A stretch of 64,000 nt of DNA from Nitzschia sp. DOCU1 (lineage: Eukaryota > Bacillariophyta > Bacillariophyceae > Bacillariales > Bacillariaceae): positions 1,364,001-1,428,000 of the forward strand of contig OX595997.1 in the NCBI GenBank assembly GCA_951394045.1, given 5' to 3'. The position numbers were made by a program, and so were the translations under genes. A model generated the notes under the pieces. The model made no database searches. It was not told the origin of the DNA and saw nothing but the letters and a program-made list of their open reading frames with translations. The stretch's first letter is position 1. Every line of letters starts with the position of its first letter. Of the stretch, positions 19,217 to 28,847 are shown piece after piece.

Positions 19217-22200
19217 TCACTGATTGTCGATCAGGCCCTGGCGGACGGAGTAGAAAACATCCAACACGAGACTCAGGTCATCCGATCCCACATTCAGAAG
19301 ATTCTTCACGTAGTCGTACAAGAAGAATTGAAGCCCGATCACCAGAAAGAAGAATACAAGACGAGGTGGAAGTCCAATGAAAAGATTTGCGGGTCCTCCT
19401 TCCCTCGACAACAGCTCTCTGACAACTTCTCGCCAATCGGCAGCTTTCTGCACGCTCCCATCTTCGTTCGTTTTCTTCTTTGATGCCGACGTGTAGGTCA
19501 AAATGAGGTCGGCAGGGTGGCTCACAAATGCACCGGCAATACCGGCAAAGGCACCCGCTACGGCCGAAATCGCCAACCCTGTCGTTCCCACCCCAACTTG
19601 AATGGGGAGCGATCCCGGGCCAGCCTGAGAATTCAAGAACGCCGTGATAGTCTTGGCTAACACGTCAAAGGCAAGAAACTTAGGGATGGCAAAGGCCAAT
19701 TCGCGTGAGGCCGTGGGAGGAAACCCAGCCCACAAGGGGAGCAAATCTTTCGGGTTGACGTTAGTGAGGCTAAACGCTCTGTCGTGATCGTGAACAGCTT
19801 CGATTTGTTGCGAGTCCAACACAGGTTTCTTGTCGGCACTATTTGATTTTTCGTTGATGAATTCCTCAAGCACTTCTGTCCATTTCCTGGGCTCCACTAG
19901 CCCCATACTACGTACTCTCAAGAGCTCGAAGGGCGCCGCAAAGAAGCTGGTGATGACTGTCGCCACAGTTGCCGCCAGCAGAAGCACCAGCTCAGAGTTT
20001 GTTCCTGAACCTCCTTCGTTGAAAAATACCGTCGTAAATGACCGTCGGAACAATTCGGTGGCGCCAAATCCAAATGATCCGAACATGAGCGACGCCAAAA
20101 ATGTTATATCTGCACTTTGGAACAGTGCTAGCGGGCCTCGCAGCTCAATGAGACTAAAAATAAGATCCAACGATCCAATCTTGGCCTCCTTCTTCCCGGC
20201 GCTTGCAGGCTCGATGGTATCTGCTGCATTTGTTGCATTCTGACGTTTGGCTTTGTCATCCATGATAGCTTGCTTCGCCCGCTCTTTGGCGAAACTCAAA
20301 AGTTCCTCGTCATTCTGCAGTTGCAGCTTTGTTTTGATTAGCTCTAGTGGATTAAGCGCTGTCCGTACCAATACGGTACAAACGGCCCCGCTGAGTGCTA
20401 GTCTTCCATATTCGCTCGGCTTGAGCTCCACCGCACTCTTTGTGACGGGGACGCTTCCAATTGAGCCAAATAATGGATCAACAGCCCGATATCGTGGGTT
20501 TGGTGAGGTGCTGTAGGTTGGTACAGCTGCAATAGAAGGAATGATATACTCTCCGAGGCTGTTGCGTTCAGGACGGACACTGGATGGAAGGAGTTCGATG
20601 GGGTCACGACGGATACGATCAATGGAGAAAGGAACCCTTGCAGGTTTAAAGTCCCCCATAGAATAGGCCAAGTTACCAGACGGTCCCTTCATTTGAGCAA
20701 CCTCTGCTCGCACCGGTCCGAATTCCGACAAAAGGACGCGGAGCTCCGGAACCTCAACAAACCAATCGGGATCCTCATCCGGCTCTGATATTGATATTTG
20801 AGGTGGTTCGGTATTGACGTAGCCATTTCCACCATTGATGACTTCAACTCCTACAATTTCGTATTCCAACTCAGCGACGGCCGTAGCACGGCGGCCCTTG
20901 TTGTCCTTGCTGTTGCTTCCACTTGGAGCAGCAATGGTAACTGTTGGTGGCTCTATCGGTTGTCGCTTGCTCTGTAGCCTTCCATATCCAAAGCCCGGGT
21001 CCAGTACCAATATGCTTTCGACGTGACCTTCTCGATCCAACATCGCACATGCAGAACAGATACGCTGCGAGCCACTAGCGCTGACCACAACGTCGGGCGG
21101 AGTGGTATAGCCTTCGCCTCCGTCTGTAACGCGAATCCTCAACACTCGGGAAGTAGGTTCCATGACAGCCCTCGCCTTGGCAGGAGCATAGAACGATCCT
21201 AGAGCGGGTGGTGGTTCAACATTGATCGTTGGAGGGTCCGCAAGAGAATACCCTCCACCCCTGCGGCTGCTCGTTCTCGACGTGGCTTCATCGGGGAGAT
21301 ATGGTCGAACAAGATCAATCCGAGATATTGTGGCATTATCAGCTTCGCCAAGTAATGATCGTATTTCCGCAGTTGGTTGTAGATTGCCATTGCTGAAGAA
21401 CGAAAATAAGATAGCGAGCTGTCGTTTGGCGGCAACCGACGTATAACGAGCCTTTAGCAAAGTATAGAGATTAAGAACGCCTTGCTTTGCGATACTGTCC
21501 CGATCCCTTGCCTTGGCCTCCTGCTCAGATTTTCCCAACAAGACTTTTTCAACAGCTTTTCCAAACAAGCCCATGACAATGTTCGGGGCAGAGCCATCTT
21601 TGTCGTTGGGGCGGGCGGAACGCACTTGCTGGGAGGCACTAATTCCTGCGGCGGCGGCTTTGACCGAGCCGTAGCTACCATAAGGACCAACGAAATAGTC
21701 TGCCAGACCAATCTCCACACTTTCTGCGAATTCGGCAAACTTGGCATCGACTTCGTCCCTCGTAAGGCCCTGACGGAAGGTGTTACTGCTCCCACTCCCT
21801 AGATCCCAAGTGTCAATGACCCCGGTATTTTGTACCCACCAAGCGTTGGCGGATGGATCAAACGTGAGGAGAAAGCGAGAAAGATAGGTGATAAATCGTG
21901 TTTCGTAGACTGTTTGTAGCGCCTCGCCTGGTTTCAATCGAGTCGATACCGAGGCTGCCGATAGCCCAGTTCCCCGGGCTGCCTCGCTGCCACCGCGAAG
22001 CATTTCCGCCTTGGGAGTATATAGAGCTCCAGTGACTTTATCATATTCAGGCTTTCCCGCCAGGGCAGACTCGGGGGTGAACGCGATTGCCGCTGTTGCC
22101 GCCATTAACGTTTGAAGTGCTCGCCGGCGGGAGTGATCGAGCTTTTCTTCCTTGGCAACCATGGGGTCGAAATCGCCATCAGTTCCAGATTCGTACAGCA

Positions 22201-22354
22201 GTGTTGAAGACTGTTGCCGATCTGCGCGGGGCTGAGGAGTTATCATCCTCGTCACGTATGAGTCAACACAGAGTGGCGACGACAGCATCGCAATGGCGGC
22301 GGCTGCCAACACCAAGCAATGCATTGGAATCCTTCGCAGAACCATCATCGTCAT
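19217..22354 (-). CDS. Large mitochondrial-carrier-family (SLC25) protein with plastid/lumen-like N-terminus and GGxGY repeats
   Basis: 1045 residues, single exon, about three times the usual carrier length. Residues 1-35 form a signal peptide (LVLAAAAIAMLSSPLC-VDSY, aromatic Tyr just after, as in diatom plastid presequences). Residues 76-100 (RRRALQTLMAATAAIAF...ALA-GKPEYD) look like a thylakoid transfer signal with twin-arginine. The middle has two copies of a GGxGYxxxP unit (VTDGGEGYTTPPDVVVSASG; VINGGNGYVNTEPPQISIS). The C-terminal about 400 residues carry the three carrier signatures: LNPLELIKTKLQ, APFELLRVRSMG and HPADLILTYTSA, each preceded by small-residue-rich helices. Carriers exchange small metabolites across inner membranes. 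Plastid location is inferred. It is divergent from the PsbP-like genes. Confidence 0.8.
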   Translation of the reverse strand: MTMMVLRRIPMHCLVLAAAAIAMLSSPLCVDSYVTRMITPQPRADRQQSSTLLYESGTDGDFDPMVAKEEKLDHSRRRALQTLMAATAAIAFTPESALAGKPEYDKVTGALYTPKAEMLRGGSEAARGTGLSAASVSTRLKPGEALQTVYETRFITYLSRFLLTFDPSANAWWVQNTGVIDTWDLGSGSSNTFRQGLTRDEVDAKFAEFAESVEIGLADYFVGPYGSYGSVKAAAAGISASQQVRSARPNDKDGSAPNIVMGLFGKAVEKVLLGKSEQEAKARDRDSIAKQGVLNLYTLLKARYTSVAAKRQLAILFSFFSNGNLQPTAEIRSLLGEADNATISRIDLVRPYLPDEATSRTSSRRGGGYSLADPPTINVEPPPALGSFYAPAKARAVMEPTSRVLRIRVTDGGEGYTTPPDVVVSASGSQRICSACAMLDREGHVESILVLDPGFGYGRLQSKRQPIEPPTVTIAAPSGSNSKDNKGRRATAVAELEYEIVGVEVINGGNGYVNTEPPQISISEPDEDPDWFVEVPELRVLLSEFGPVRAEVAQMKGPSGNLAYSMGDFKPARVPFSIDRIRRDPIELLPSSVRPERNSLGEYIIPSIAAVPTYSTSPNPRYRAVDPLFGSIGSVPVTKSAVELKPSEYGRLALSGAVCTVLVRTALNPLELIKTKLQLQNDEELLSFAKERAKQAIMDDKAKRQNATNAADTIEPASAGKKEAKIGSLDLIFSLIELRGPLALFQSADITFLASLMFGSFGFGATELFRRSFTTVFFNEGGSGTNSELVLLLAATVATVITSFFAAPFELLRVRSMGLVEPRKWTEVLEEFINEKSNSADKKPVLDSQQIEAVHDHDRAFSLTNVNPKDLLPLWAGFPPTASRELAFAIPKFLAFDVLAKTITAFLNSQAGPGSLPIQVGVGTTGLAISAVAGAFAGIAGAFVSHPADLILTYTSASKKKTNEDGSVQKAADWREVVRELLSREGGPANLFIGLPPRLVFFFLVIGLQFFLYDYVKNLLNVGSDDLSLVLDVFYSVRQGLIDNQ

Positions 22355-22824
22355 TCACCTAACTCTTTAATACAATGATCAGCTCTATGCATGGCACGTG
22401 ATTGCTGTGCGCTTTTAGTATCCTTGTACCGAAGGGATAACTTGCTTCGTCTATTCAATTTGTTGTGTAGGTGTTCCCATTTTCCATCGAAGACGTCGGC
22501 GCTTTGGATGTGTATTGCGTGATGTGGTGTCGGTGGATGATCCATCACATCGCGCATTCGCATCTCACACAATCGGAGAGTGGTCTGTTCGCCGTTTTCG
22601 AGCTCCAACAGGTTGCTAGTAAATGATAAAAGATTTCGAGCTCTTTATGGAGGTATCTTCGCGCGTACGTCAGCCGCTTCCCGTCAGATTGATGTTCCGC
22701 GACCGAAGGTTCGCACATCATGCGACGACATCGGCATCATCGCCGTATATCGGACTTTGGTTGACATCATTTCATCCCATTTTGTATCTAATGACAAAAG
22801 GTTTTAAGCATCCCGGAAAAGACA
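22355..22824. promoter_or_regulatory. Divergent region between carrier and first PsbP-like gene
   Basis: 470 bases between the two start codons, which point away from each other. It should contain both promoters. I see no tRNA or repeat. Confidence 0.45.
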
Positions 22825-23803
22825 ATGTTATCAATGTTCTGGAAATCGAAAGTAATCCTTCTTCTCGCCGGTGCTATTGGAATCAGCAATGGTCTTCAGC
22901 AGCAGCACCGACCGGCGGTATCTTCTCGGCGTGAAGTTATGGGGTGGATTGTAGCAGGCGGTGGCGCTGTTCTAATGGGAGGTGCTGCAGATCCGGCATG
23001 GGGAGCGAGTGCGGTTCAAGACAATGTGGATGTAGACTCATTTCTTCGTTCGGGTGTGGACATTGGTGGAAATATGGGTGTGAGCAGTCAGGCGGGCAAA
23101 AGCAAGCCTGTGACGGGAGTTTATTTCCGGTAAGCTGGCAAGCGCTTTGACTAAAACGGATCGAGGAGGATTGCACACTGAAAACTATCTAATGGTGCCA
23201 TTGGTCTACAGGGATGGTAGCGATGTCTCAAGGGATCCAAGAACTGGAAATGTGCTGGCTGAGATTTTGCTGCAGAATCAAAACGGCGAACGAATGGCGG
23301 TTTTGACTAGTTTCTCGTCGCCTTGGAACCTAGCAAAGGGAACCTTCTATGATTTGGAGGTCCGTAATGAAGCTGGTGATAATGCATTTGTAGCTGTCAC
23401 GACCAACGTCAACGGGCAGACAATCGACTCCATCAAGGATTCGTTCCTTCTTGAAAACTTGTTGTCTCCTACAGGTCGCTTTTCTTTTTATGGACAACCC
23501 ACTGATGTCAAAGTTAAAAAGTCCATTCAGAAGGATGGCTATCGTATCATTGACTTGAGTTTTGCCACACTGTCCCAGTCAACCCAGACGGAAATCCCCC
23601 GCCGAGCGCGTCTGGTGGCCACAATACCTGAGGGGTCGAGCCAAGCCGTCATGATGGTCGGTGGTGCGTCGGCCTCTCGGTGGGCCAAGGGTGCTGATGT
23701 CAATGTCTACTCAACGGTGGATTCTTTCCGAGCTGTAGCTGCGCCACAGACTTCTTTGAAGCTACGAAGAAAGGAACGACAACCAAGCCTTGAACTAGAC
23801 TAA
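22825..23803 (+). CDS. PsbP-like thylakoid lumen protein, copy 1 (with intron)
   Basis: 298 residues from two exons, 22825-23129 and 23212-23803, with an 82-bp GTAAGC...CAG intron (23130-23211) that joins GVYFR to DGSDVSRD. The N-terminus is a signal peptide (KVILLLAGAIGISNG-LQQQ), then a twin-arginine lumen signal (SRREVMGWIVAGGGAVLMGGAADPAWGA). The mature part resembles the PsbP fold: GNVLAEILLQNQNGERMAVLTSFSSPW, a GRFSFYGQPTDVKV block, and a closing RARLVATIPEGSSQAVMMV...RWAKGADVNVYSTVDSFRA. PsbP-like proteins sit in the thylakoid lumen and help photosystem II or NDH assembly. The assignment rests on the overall pattern, not on a decisive motif. The tandem paralogue at 24203 is about the same length. 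Confidence 0.75.
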
Positions 23804-24202
23804 GCCCAAGATTTTAAGGCTCGACGTGTAATTCTTCTGTTTGCTAGGGATCTTTCATGTTTCTTTGCCAGAAATAAGATGCAAATGGTGCACCTAGACT
23901 AGCAATGGCAAATCAAAGGCGAATAGAACTTGATGCGATTTGAAAGCAGTCACCTGCCAACATACTTCCAGAAGTTCACCTCTGAGAAGTCGATCAAGTC
24001 GTCCGAAAACTTTGAGTTTGATCGAAGCAGTCAATCACTGACTCATCGCTCGCTCTCGGTGGTAGATTTGGGCGTCACTCAAAAGCATCAAGATCTTTAC
24101 TGCCGTTGTCGGTCACCGATTATGCCAGAGTTCCCGCTACTCTGTTGCCTACTCCCCATAAGCATCTACCATCACTTAGTTTGCCAGAACGACAGAGGAA
24201 GA
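23804..24202. other. Spacer between the tandem PsbP-like genes
   Basis: 399 bases. The frame of copy 2 is open back to 23930 but the extra residues look unstructured and would place residues in front of the signal peptide, so I treat this as 5' flank. Confidence 0.5.
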
Positions 24203-25072
24203 ATGAGATTGCCAGGCTTTGTGACCATGGCTGGTGTCATGACAACGATGACAGCTGAGACGATTTGTGCTTTGGCACCTCCGTCAGTGACAACCCGACG
24301 ATCAGCTATGGGATGGCTAGCGGGCGCTTGTGTCGCTGGTACCTGTGTTGGATCACCCCAGATTGCACGCTCCGATGTGGATACAGACGATTTTATCAGA
24401 ACTGGCATGGTATCCATGCCCATGGGAGTCTCTGGTCAAGCTGGAAAGAGCAAGCCAAATACGGGTGTCATCTTGCGAGATGGGACCGAGGTCAATCGAG
24501 ACTCCAAGTCGGGTGATGTTTTGGCAGAGATTTTGGTCAAGGATGCCAAGAGCTCCGATCTGATTCCTGTCGTTGCCACTTTTACTTCCCCATGGCCTTT
24601 GATGACAGGCGGTCTTTTTGATGTGGAAACTCGAGAGTCTGAGACTGGCGATGCTGCTTTTTTGGCAGTTAGCCCTAGCGCTGGAGGATCATCTTTGGCT
24701 GATTTGAAAGACTCCTTCTTTAGTCAGGCGCTCTTTTCTCCGACTGGTCGCTTTTCTTTCTATGGTCAACCCACGGACATAAAGGTCAAAACTGCCTCCA
24801 TGAATGGCGACTACAGGTACCTAGATGTATCCTTCTCCACTTTGAGCCAGTCGACACAGACAGAAATCCCCCGAAAGGCTCGAGTGGTTGCGACGATTCC
24901 AGGTGGATCCTCACAAGTCGTCATGCTGGTGGCTAGCGCGTCGTCGAGTCGATGGAAGAAGGGGTCTGACAAGAAAGTAATTGCTGCTACAGAGTCGTTT
25001 AGGGCAGCTCCTGCACCGCAAACAGGGCTGAAGGTCCGAGCAAAGGACAATTTTGGATTATCGCTCGATTGA
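24203..25072 (+). CDS. PsbP-like thylakoid lumen protein, copy 2 (no intron)
   Basis: 289 residues from the ATG at 24203. This start gives a short signal peptide ending ICA-LAPP, which fits the diatom ASAFAP-type plastid cleavage motif (Leu allowed at +1), then a twin-arginine signal (TTRRSAMGWLAGACVAGTCVG) for lumen import. The mature part aligns with copy 1 along its length: FIRTGM, GQAGKSKPNTGV, SGDVLAEILVKD, FSPTGRFSFYGQPTDIKVK, TLSQSTQTEIPRKARVVATIP and RWKKGSDKKVIAATESFRA. The intron of copy 1 (between ...YFR and DGS...) is absent here (ILRDGTEV is continuous). Likely a paralogue with a similar role in PSII or NDH assembly. Confidence 0.78.
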   Translation: MRLPGFVTMAGVMTTMTAETICALAPPSVTTRRSAMGWLAGACVAGTCVGSPQIARSDVDTDDFIRTGMVSMPMGVSGQAGKSKPNTGVILRDGTEVNRDSKSGDVLAEILVKDAKSSDLIPVVATFTSPWPLMTGGLFDVETRESETGDAAFLAVSPSAGGSSLADLKDSFFSQALFSPTGRFSFYGQPTDIKVKTASMNGDYRYLDVSFSTLSQSTQTEIPRKARVVATIPGGSSQVVMLVASASSSRWKKGSDKKVIAATESFRAAPAPQTGLKVRAKDNFGLSLD

Positions 25073-25612
25073 AAGATTTGATGAGTAGATTCCTTTCGTC
25101 GCCGCGAGCTTGACTACTATCGTTCATTACTAACGGACAGTACAGTGGCCTATTGCCACACAAGGCAACTCGTAGAATAATAATAATAATTGCCAAAACG
25201 TCTATCGCCCTCTAGTAGAGAGTATGGTACCTGGTACGGGTGTATGTTTGGTGCTCTCTACTATGGCAACGGTAGACCTTTGCTTGTGCCGTGTCCAAAG
25301 CGGCTTTAGTCGTGACGTAGACAATCGACTTCTTGGACCATACCAAATGATTGACGTCATCCAAATGTATGCGCCTTCCGCGCTACTCCGTCGACTCCGT
25401 CTCCGAGCGAGGCGGGGAATGAATCATCACGCGAAGCAAGCCATCATTGGTCGGCCACCTCATTTTTCTGGGTGATGTCGGAAAAGAATTTCCAAGATCG
25501 ATGATGCAGCAGTCCTCTGTTTCCACACATCAGGATCTGAAACTTATTCCTAGAGACCATTTGAAATCAGACCAACAAAACCAAACGGCCGGAACATCAT
25601 TTTGTATTTGAC
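25073..25612. other. Intergenic region, nothing recognised
   Basis: 540 bases, containing a short (AAT)n run near 25176-25188 and small unconserved open frames. Confidence 0.45.
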
Positions 25613-25804
25613 ATGAATCCCTTTGCTTTCAAAGCACTTCTCATCATTGCCTCTTTTATAGGTGCATCGGAAGGTTTCACACTTTCCCCCGGAACCAAAA
25701 TGGCAGCGGCTCCTTTCCTCACCAATGCCGTCGAGAAATCGGTGAAGGCACGGTTCAAGTCGACATCTCGTGGCATTGGAAACGTGGAAACCGAAGCTGC
25801 TCCA
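25613..25804 (+). pseudogene. 5' part of a split plastid-targeted EF-hand gene
   Basis: 64 codons from the ATG at 25613. The peptide is a textbook diatom plastid presequence: hydrophobic signal peptide (FKALLIIASFIGASEG) followed by FTLSPGTKMAAAP, with Phe at the predicted cleavage site, then a basic Ser/Lys/Arg-rich transit-like stretch. The frame runs into a stop supplied by the inserted retrotransposon directly after the codon at 25802. The last 17 bases (25788-25804) recur exactly at 34595-34611, on the far side of the element, where the same reading frame continues into an EF-hand protein. So this is the amino half of one interrupted gene. Confidence 0.85.
25788..25804. repeat. 17-bp target-site duplication, left copy
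   Basis: AAACCGAAGCTGCTCCA, identical to 34595-34611. Neighbouring bases differ on both sides (G/T before, T/G after), so 17 bp is the exact extent. Confidence 0.95.
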
Positions 25805-25891
25805 TAACTCCCGCGCGCAAAAAATCAAATTACTAAAATAATTTGCCGTGCGTTAAGTACTGCTTTCGGTGTAGAAAGTAGCATTTTGACC

Positions 25892-28831
25892 ATGGCGAAA
25901 AAGAAGCAACAACTTCGAAAGGCTAACTCCCCTCCTGCCAAAAACCCACCTGACCGTACCTCTGCTTCTCATGAAGCTTTGGTGACTGGTCCGGGCCTCG
26001 GCAAGGGAAAAACCACTTCGGGAGTCCTTCAAACGCGACCCCCCAATTCCGCCCGATTGTCCCGTAGCAGTCAACGTGAAACCAGTACCAACGACGATGC
26101 CTCGAACGACGACGATGAGGAAGAACAGTTGGAACACACGAAGCAACTTCGAGCCTGACTTGCACGTGTTCAGGACCGGGTTTCCCGTCACAACCGTTCC
26201 CTTCCAACCCCTGACAACCCTATCGACGCACTCATGACGAGCGAAGAGGCCAAAGATGATGATGCCACTTCCGTTGATACTGCGGAACTTGCCGACCGTC
26301 TCAACCAGGTTAAGAAAAAACGACCCTCTCGGTACAACGACGGTTCAAAACTTCCTACTGAGACCCCGCAAAAAGGACTTAATAAAAAGAAAAATCGCTC
26401 TGTTGACCATCCGGACACTATTGCCCAGTCGGGCTCTAATCGATACGAGGCCCTCGTGATAGAAGACGACGCGGAGGACGACGATGACGACGAGGATGCA
26501 GTGAATGATCAGGATGACAATTACGAAGAAGAAGTCGAGGAAGCCTCTGATGAGGATGAAGCAGAGGATGCCGACGAGGACGGCGATGAGGATGATGATG
26601 ATGCCGATGACACCAATGAGGCTGCCGACGGCAACGACGACGACTCCTTCCACTCTGTTGTCCATGTTACCCAGCGAGACGAATATAGGATGGACGATAC
26701 TGGGACAGATGATTTGGACCTGGAGGACTTCTACGAGACCGAAGACGATTCTGGCGACGACGACGAATTTTTCCCTGAAAGCACCCGTGATGTTGCTATG
26801 AACAATGATGAGGAAGTCGACTCGAAGGAGATCTCTGACCTGCACGAGGACGCAAATGCCCACTTTGGCATTACCCCCATGAATCTGGATGCTTCTCGTC
26901 TTTCTAGGGCAAGTCGGCCTTACTCTGAAGTGGCTAGCGAAGGTACAACACCCAATCCTGACGGAACTGCCGAATTTCACGAGGGTCCTCCTAGCCGACA
27001 AAAGTCTATTCGTTACAAGGCTGTTATTCCGATCCCCGACCCAGAACATTACAAGAAACACCTCGCAAAGGTTCTTAAGGCTGCCTTTAAGCTGATCCAA
27101 GAGGAGGCTGGCAAATCCATCTACCTGGCAGCGTGGAACGATCAAACCATTCGGACAACTTTCACCAAACCGGCTGATCTACCTTCAGGCGATGGCTCCA
27201 AGGCCCAAGAACTCGTTTTCAAAACCCTCTTCGGTTTCGTGCCGCCTAAACCAAAGGGCAAAGCAAAAACTAAACCTTTCGACGCATGGATTCAGCTGCA
27301 TCTTCGCTCTTCTTCTCCTGATACAGATATTATTGCTCTTCCCGATATTGGCCACCGTCTATGCGATGACCTGGAATTACTTGGACTCCGTCTTACAAAG
27401 AGCCCGCATCACATGCAATGTCCCTCTCACGTTTCCCTCATCTGGCTTCTGTATTCAAACCAATCAATGGATGCCGACAAGGTTTGCGAAGAGTTACGAC
27501 AAGCTCTTCGCCTCAACAAGAAAACGGTTATTGGAGCACAGTGGCGTCGCATTAAACGCCCGGACGGCAAGATGTACGACTTCCCTGACCCGGACGATCG
27601 TCAAAGCAACCCTCCCCCGCAGGCCTTACATATTGACTGCGCCACGGCGGCTCGCTTGACATTAATGAAGGCCTTGATGCGCCGTTTTAAGAAGCGCAGT
27701 AAGCACCGATTGATGGGCCAAAAAGTTCGAGCAATTCCATGTTTTGGAAGTTTCCGTGGTGACTCTCTTGCCAAAGCTGTCGCAGCCCCTGGTGCTAAGG
27801 AGCCTCCCAAAGCCACGATGGTATCGTGTGCCATGATTCAACGCTACTTCGTCAATGATTTTTTGCGCCGAGTTCAATGCCCTGAACTCATCAATCCCGA
27901 CTTCAAGCTGCCTTCCCTGTTAGATGGAGAAATCCACGATGCCCGATCGTTTATCATGTCCCAGCATCCCCCTGAGAAAATTACTGCCCGTCTTTGCCTG
28001 GGTATTATGCCCCACTGGAGGGATGATGGCCACGTCTTCCTGTCCTCCAAGTACCATGTCGATCTCCTTGAGAACTTTATGGCGGGAATGATCCCACAGA
28101 CTATCTTCACGTTTGGCCCCCAGGCCGGCCGTTGGTGGTCCCCTGAGGCGATTGAGCATCATACCGAGGACAAGTGGGACCCCTCCAAAGGTCTTACTGT
28201 GACCAATTTTGATTTCGAGGACATCAATTCTGACGACCCCTACGGTTTCAAAGACGAGTGGAAATCTGCTATCATGGACGACTCGTTCATCAACCCACCG
28301 CAGCCGTCTCCTGGTAGTACCAAACCTCCTGCGGGAGCTGCCCCTTCTGCCCCTACGGTCGGGGAAATGATGGCGGGGCGTGACGCCCTAGCCACGGCCA
28401 ACGACGCTCAATCCCTCGGTGGATACGTGGGCCGAGATCATGATGGCGACACTGTTGCTACGGAGGCTCCACCCCCACTGCAGACTCCCTCGCCAACTAC
28501 CCGGGTTGCCTTTGAAAATGTTCCAGGGGCCATCAACTCGGAGAGCCCCGGTTTCAATCGAGACTCCAGCTCTATTAGCACCATGGGATCTGGTTTTACC
28601 ACGGAGTCCACCCGCAAGAATCTGCGCCATGAACGCCTGATTTCCGAACAACTTCGTGATGAAAATTGTGAACTTGAGGCTGAGCGCGAAGCTGCCTTGT
28701 CCCAAGTCGATGCACTTCGAGCCATGTTGGAAGCCGCCGGAATTTCTCCGGATGCCATCGAGGCCCAGCTTTCTAACGCTGTCAAACCTGCCACCAGTCC
28801 TGCCGCCGGCACTGGAAACGGTGCCGGCTAG
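25892..28831 (+). pseudogene. Retrotransposon ORF1, interrupted by one in-frame TGA
   Basis: Starts at ATG 25892 (ACC ATG G, MAKKKQQLRKA). The frame reads 88 codons to a TGA at 26156-26158, then stays open in the same frame to TAG 28829. Sequence on both sides of the TGA has the same Lys/Arg-rich then Asp/Glu-rich character, so the stop looks like a point mutation. From 26234 the open part has 865 residues: a highly acidic region (residues about 75-200), a globular domain (KAVIPIPDPEHYKKHLAKVL to ALRLNKKTVIGAQWRRIKR), a Pro/Ala-rich linker, and a C-terminal coiled coil (ERLISEQLRDENCELEAERE). No CCHC zinc knuckle is seen. It probably encodes the nucleic-acid-binding particle protein of the element. 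Whether the ATG at 26234 can be used is unknown. Confidence 0.7.
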
Positions 28832-28847
28832 GGCTCCGGGTCGATGA

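Noticed and set aside
26345..27145. 266-codon hydrophobic antisense frame in retrotransposon ORF1
   Set aside because: Complement of Asp/Glu codons gives Val/Ile/Leu; it mirrors the acidic region and is not a membrane protein gene.
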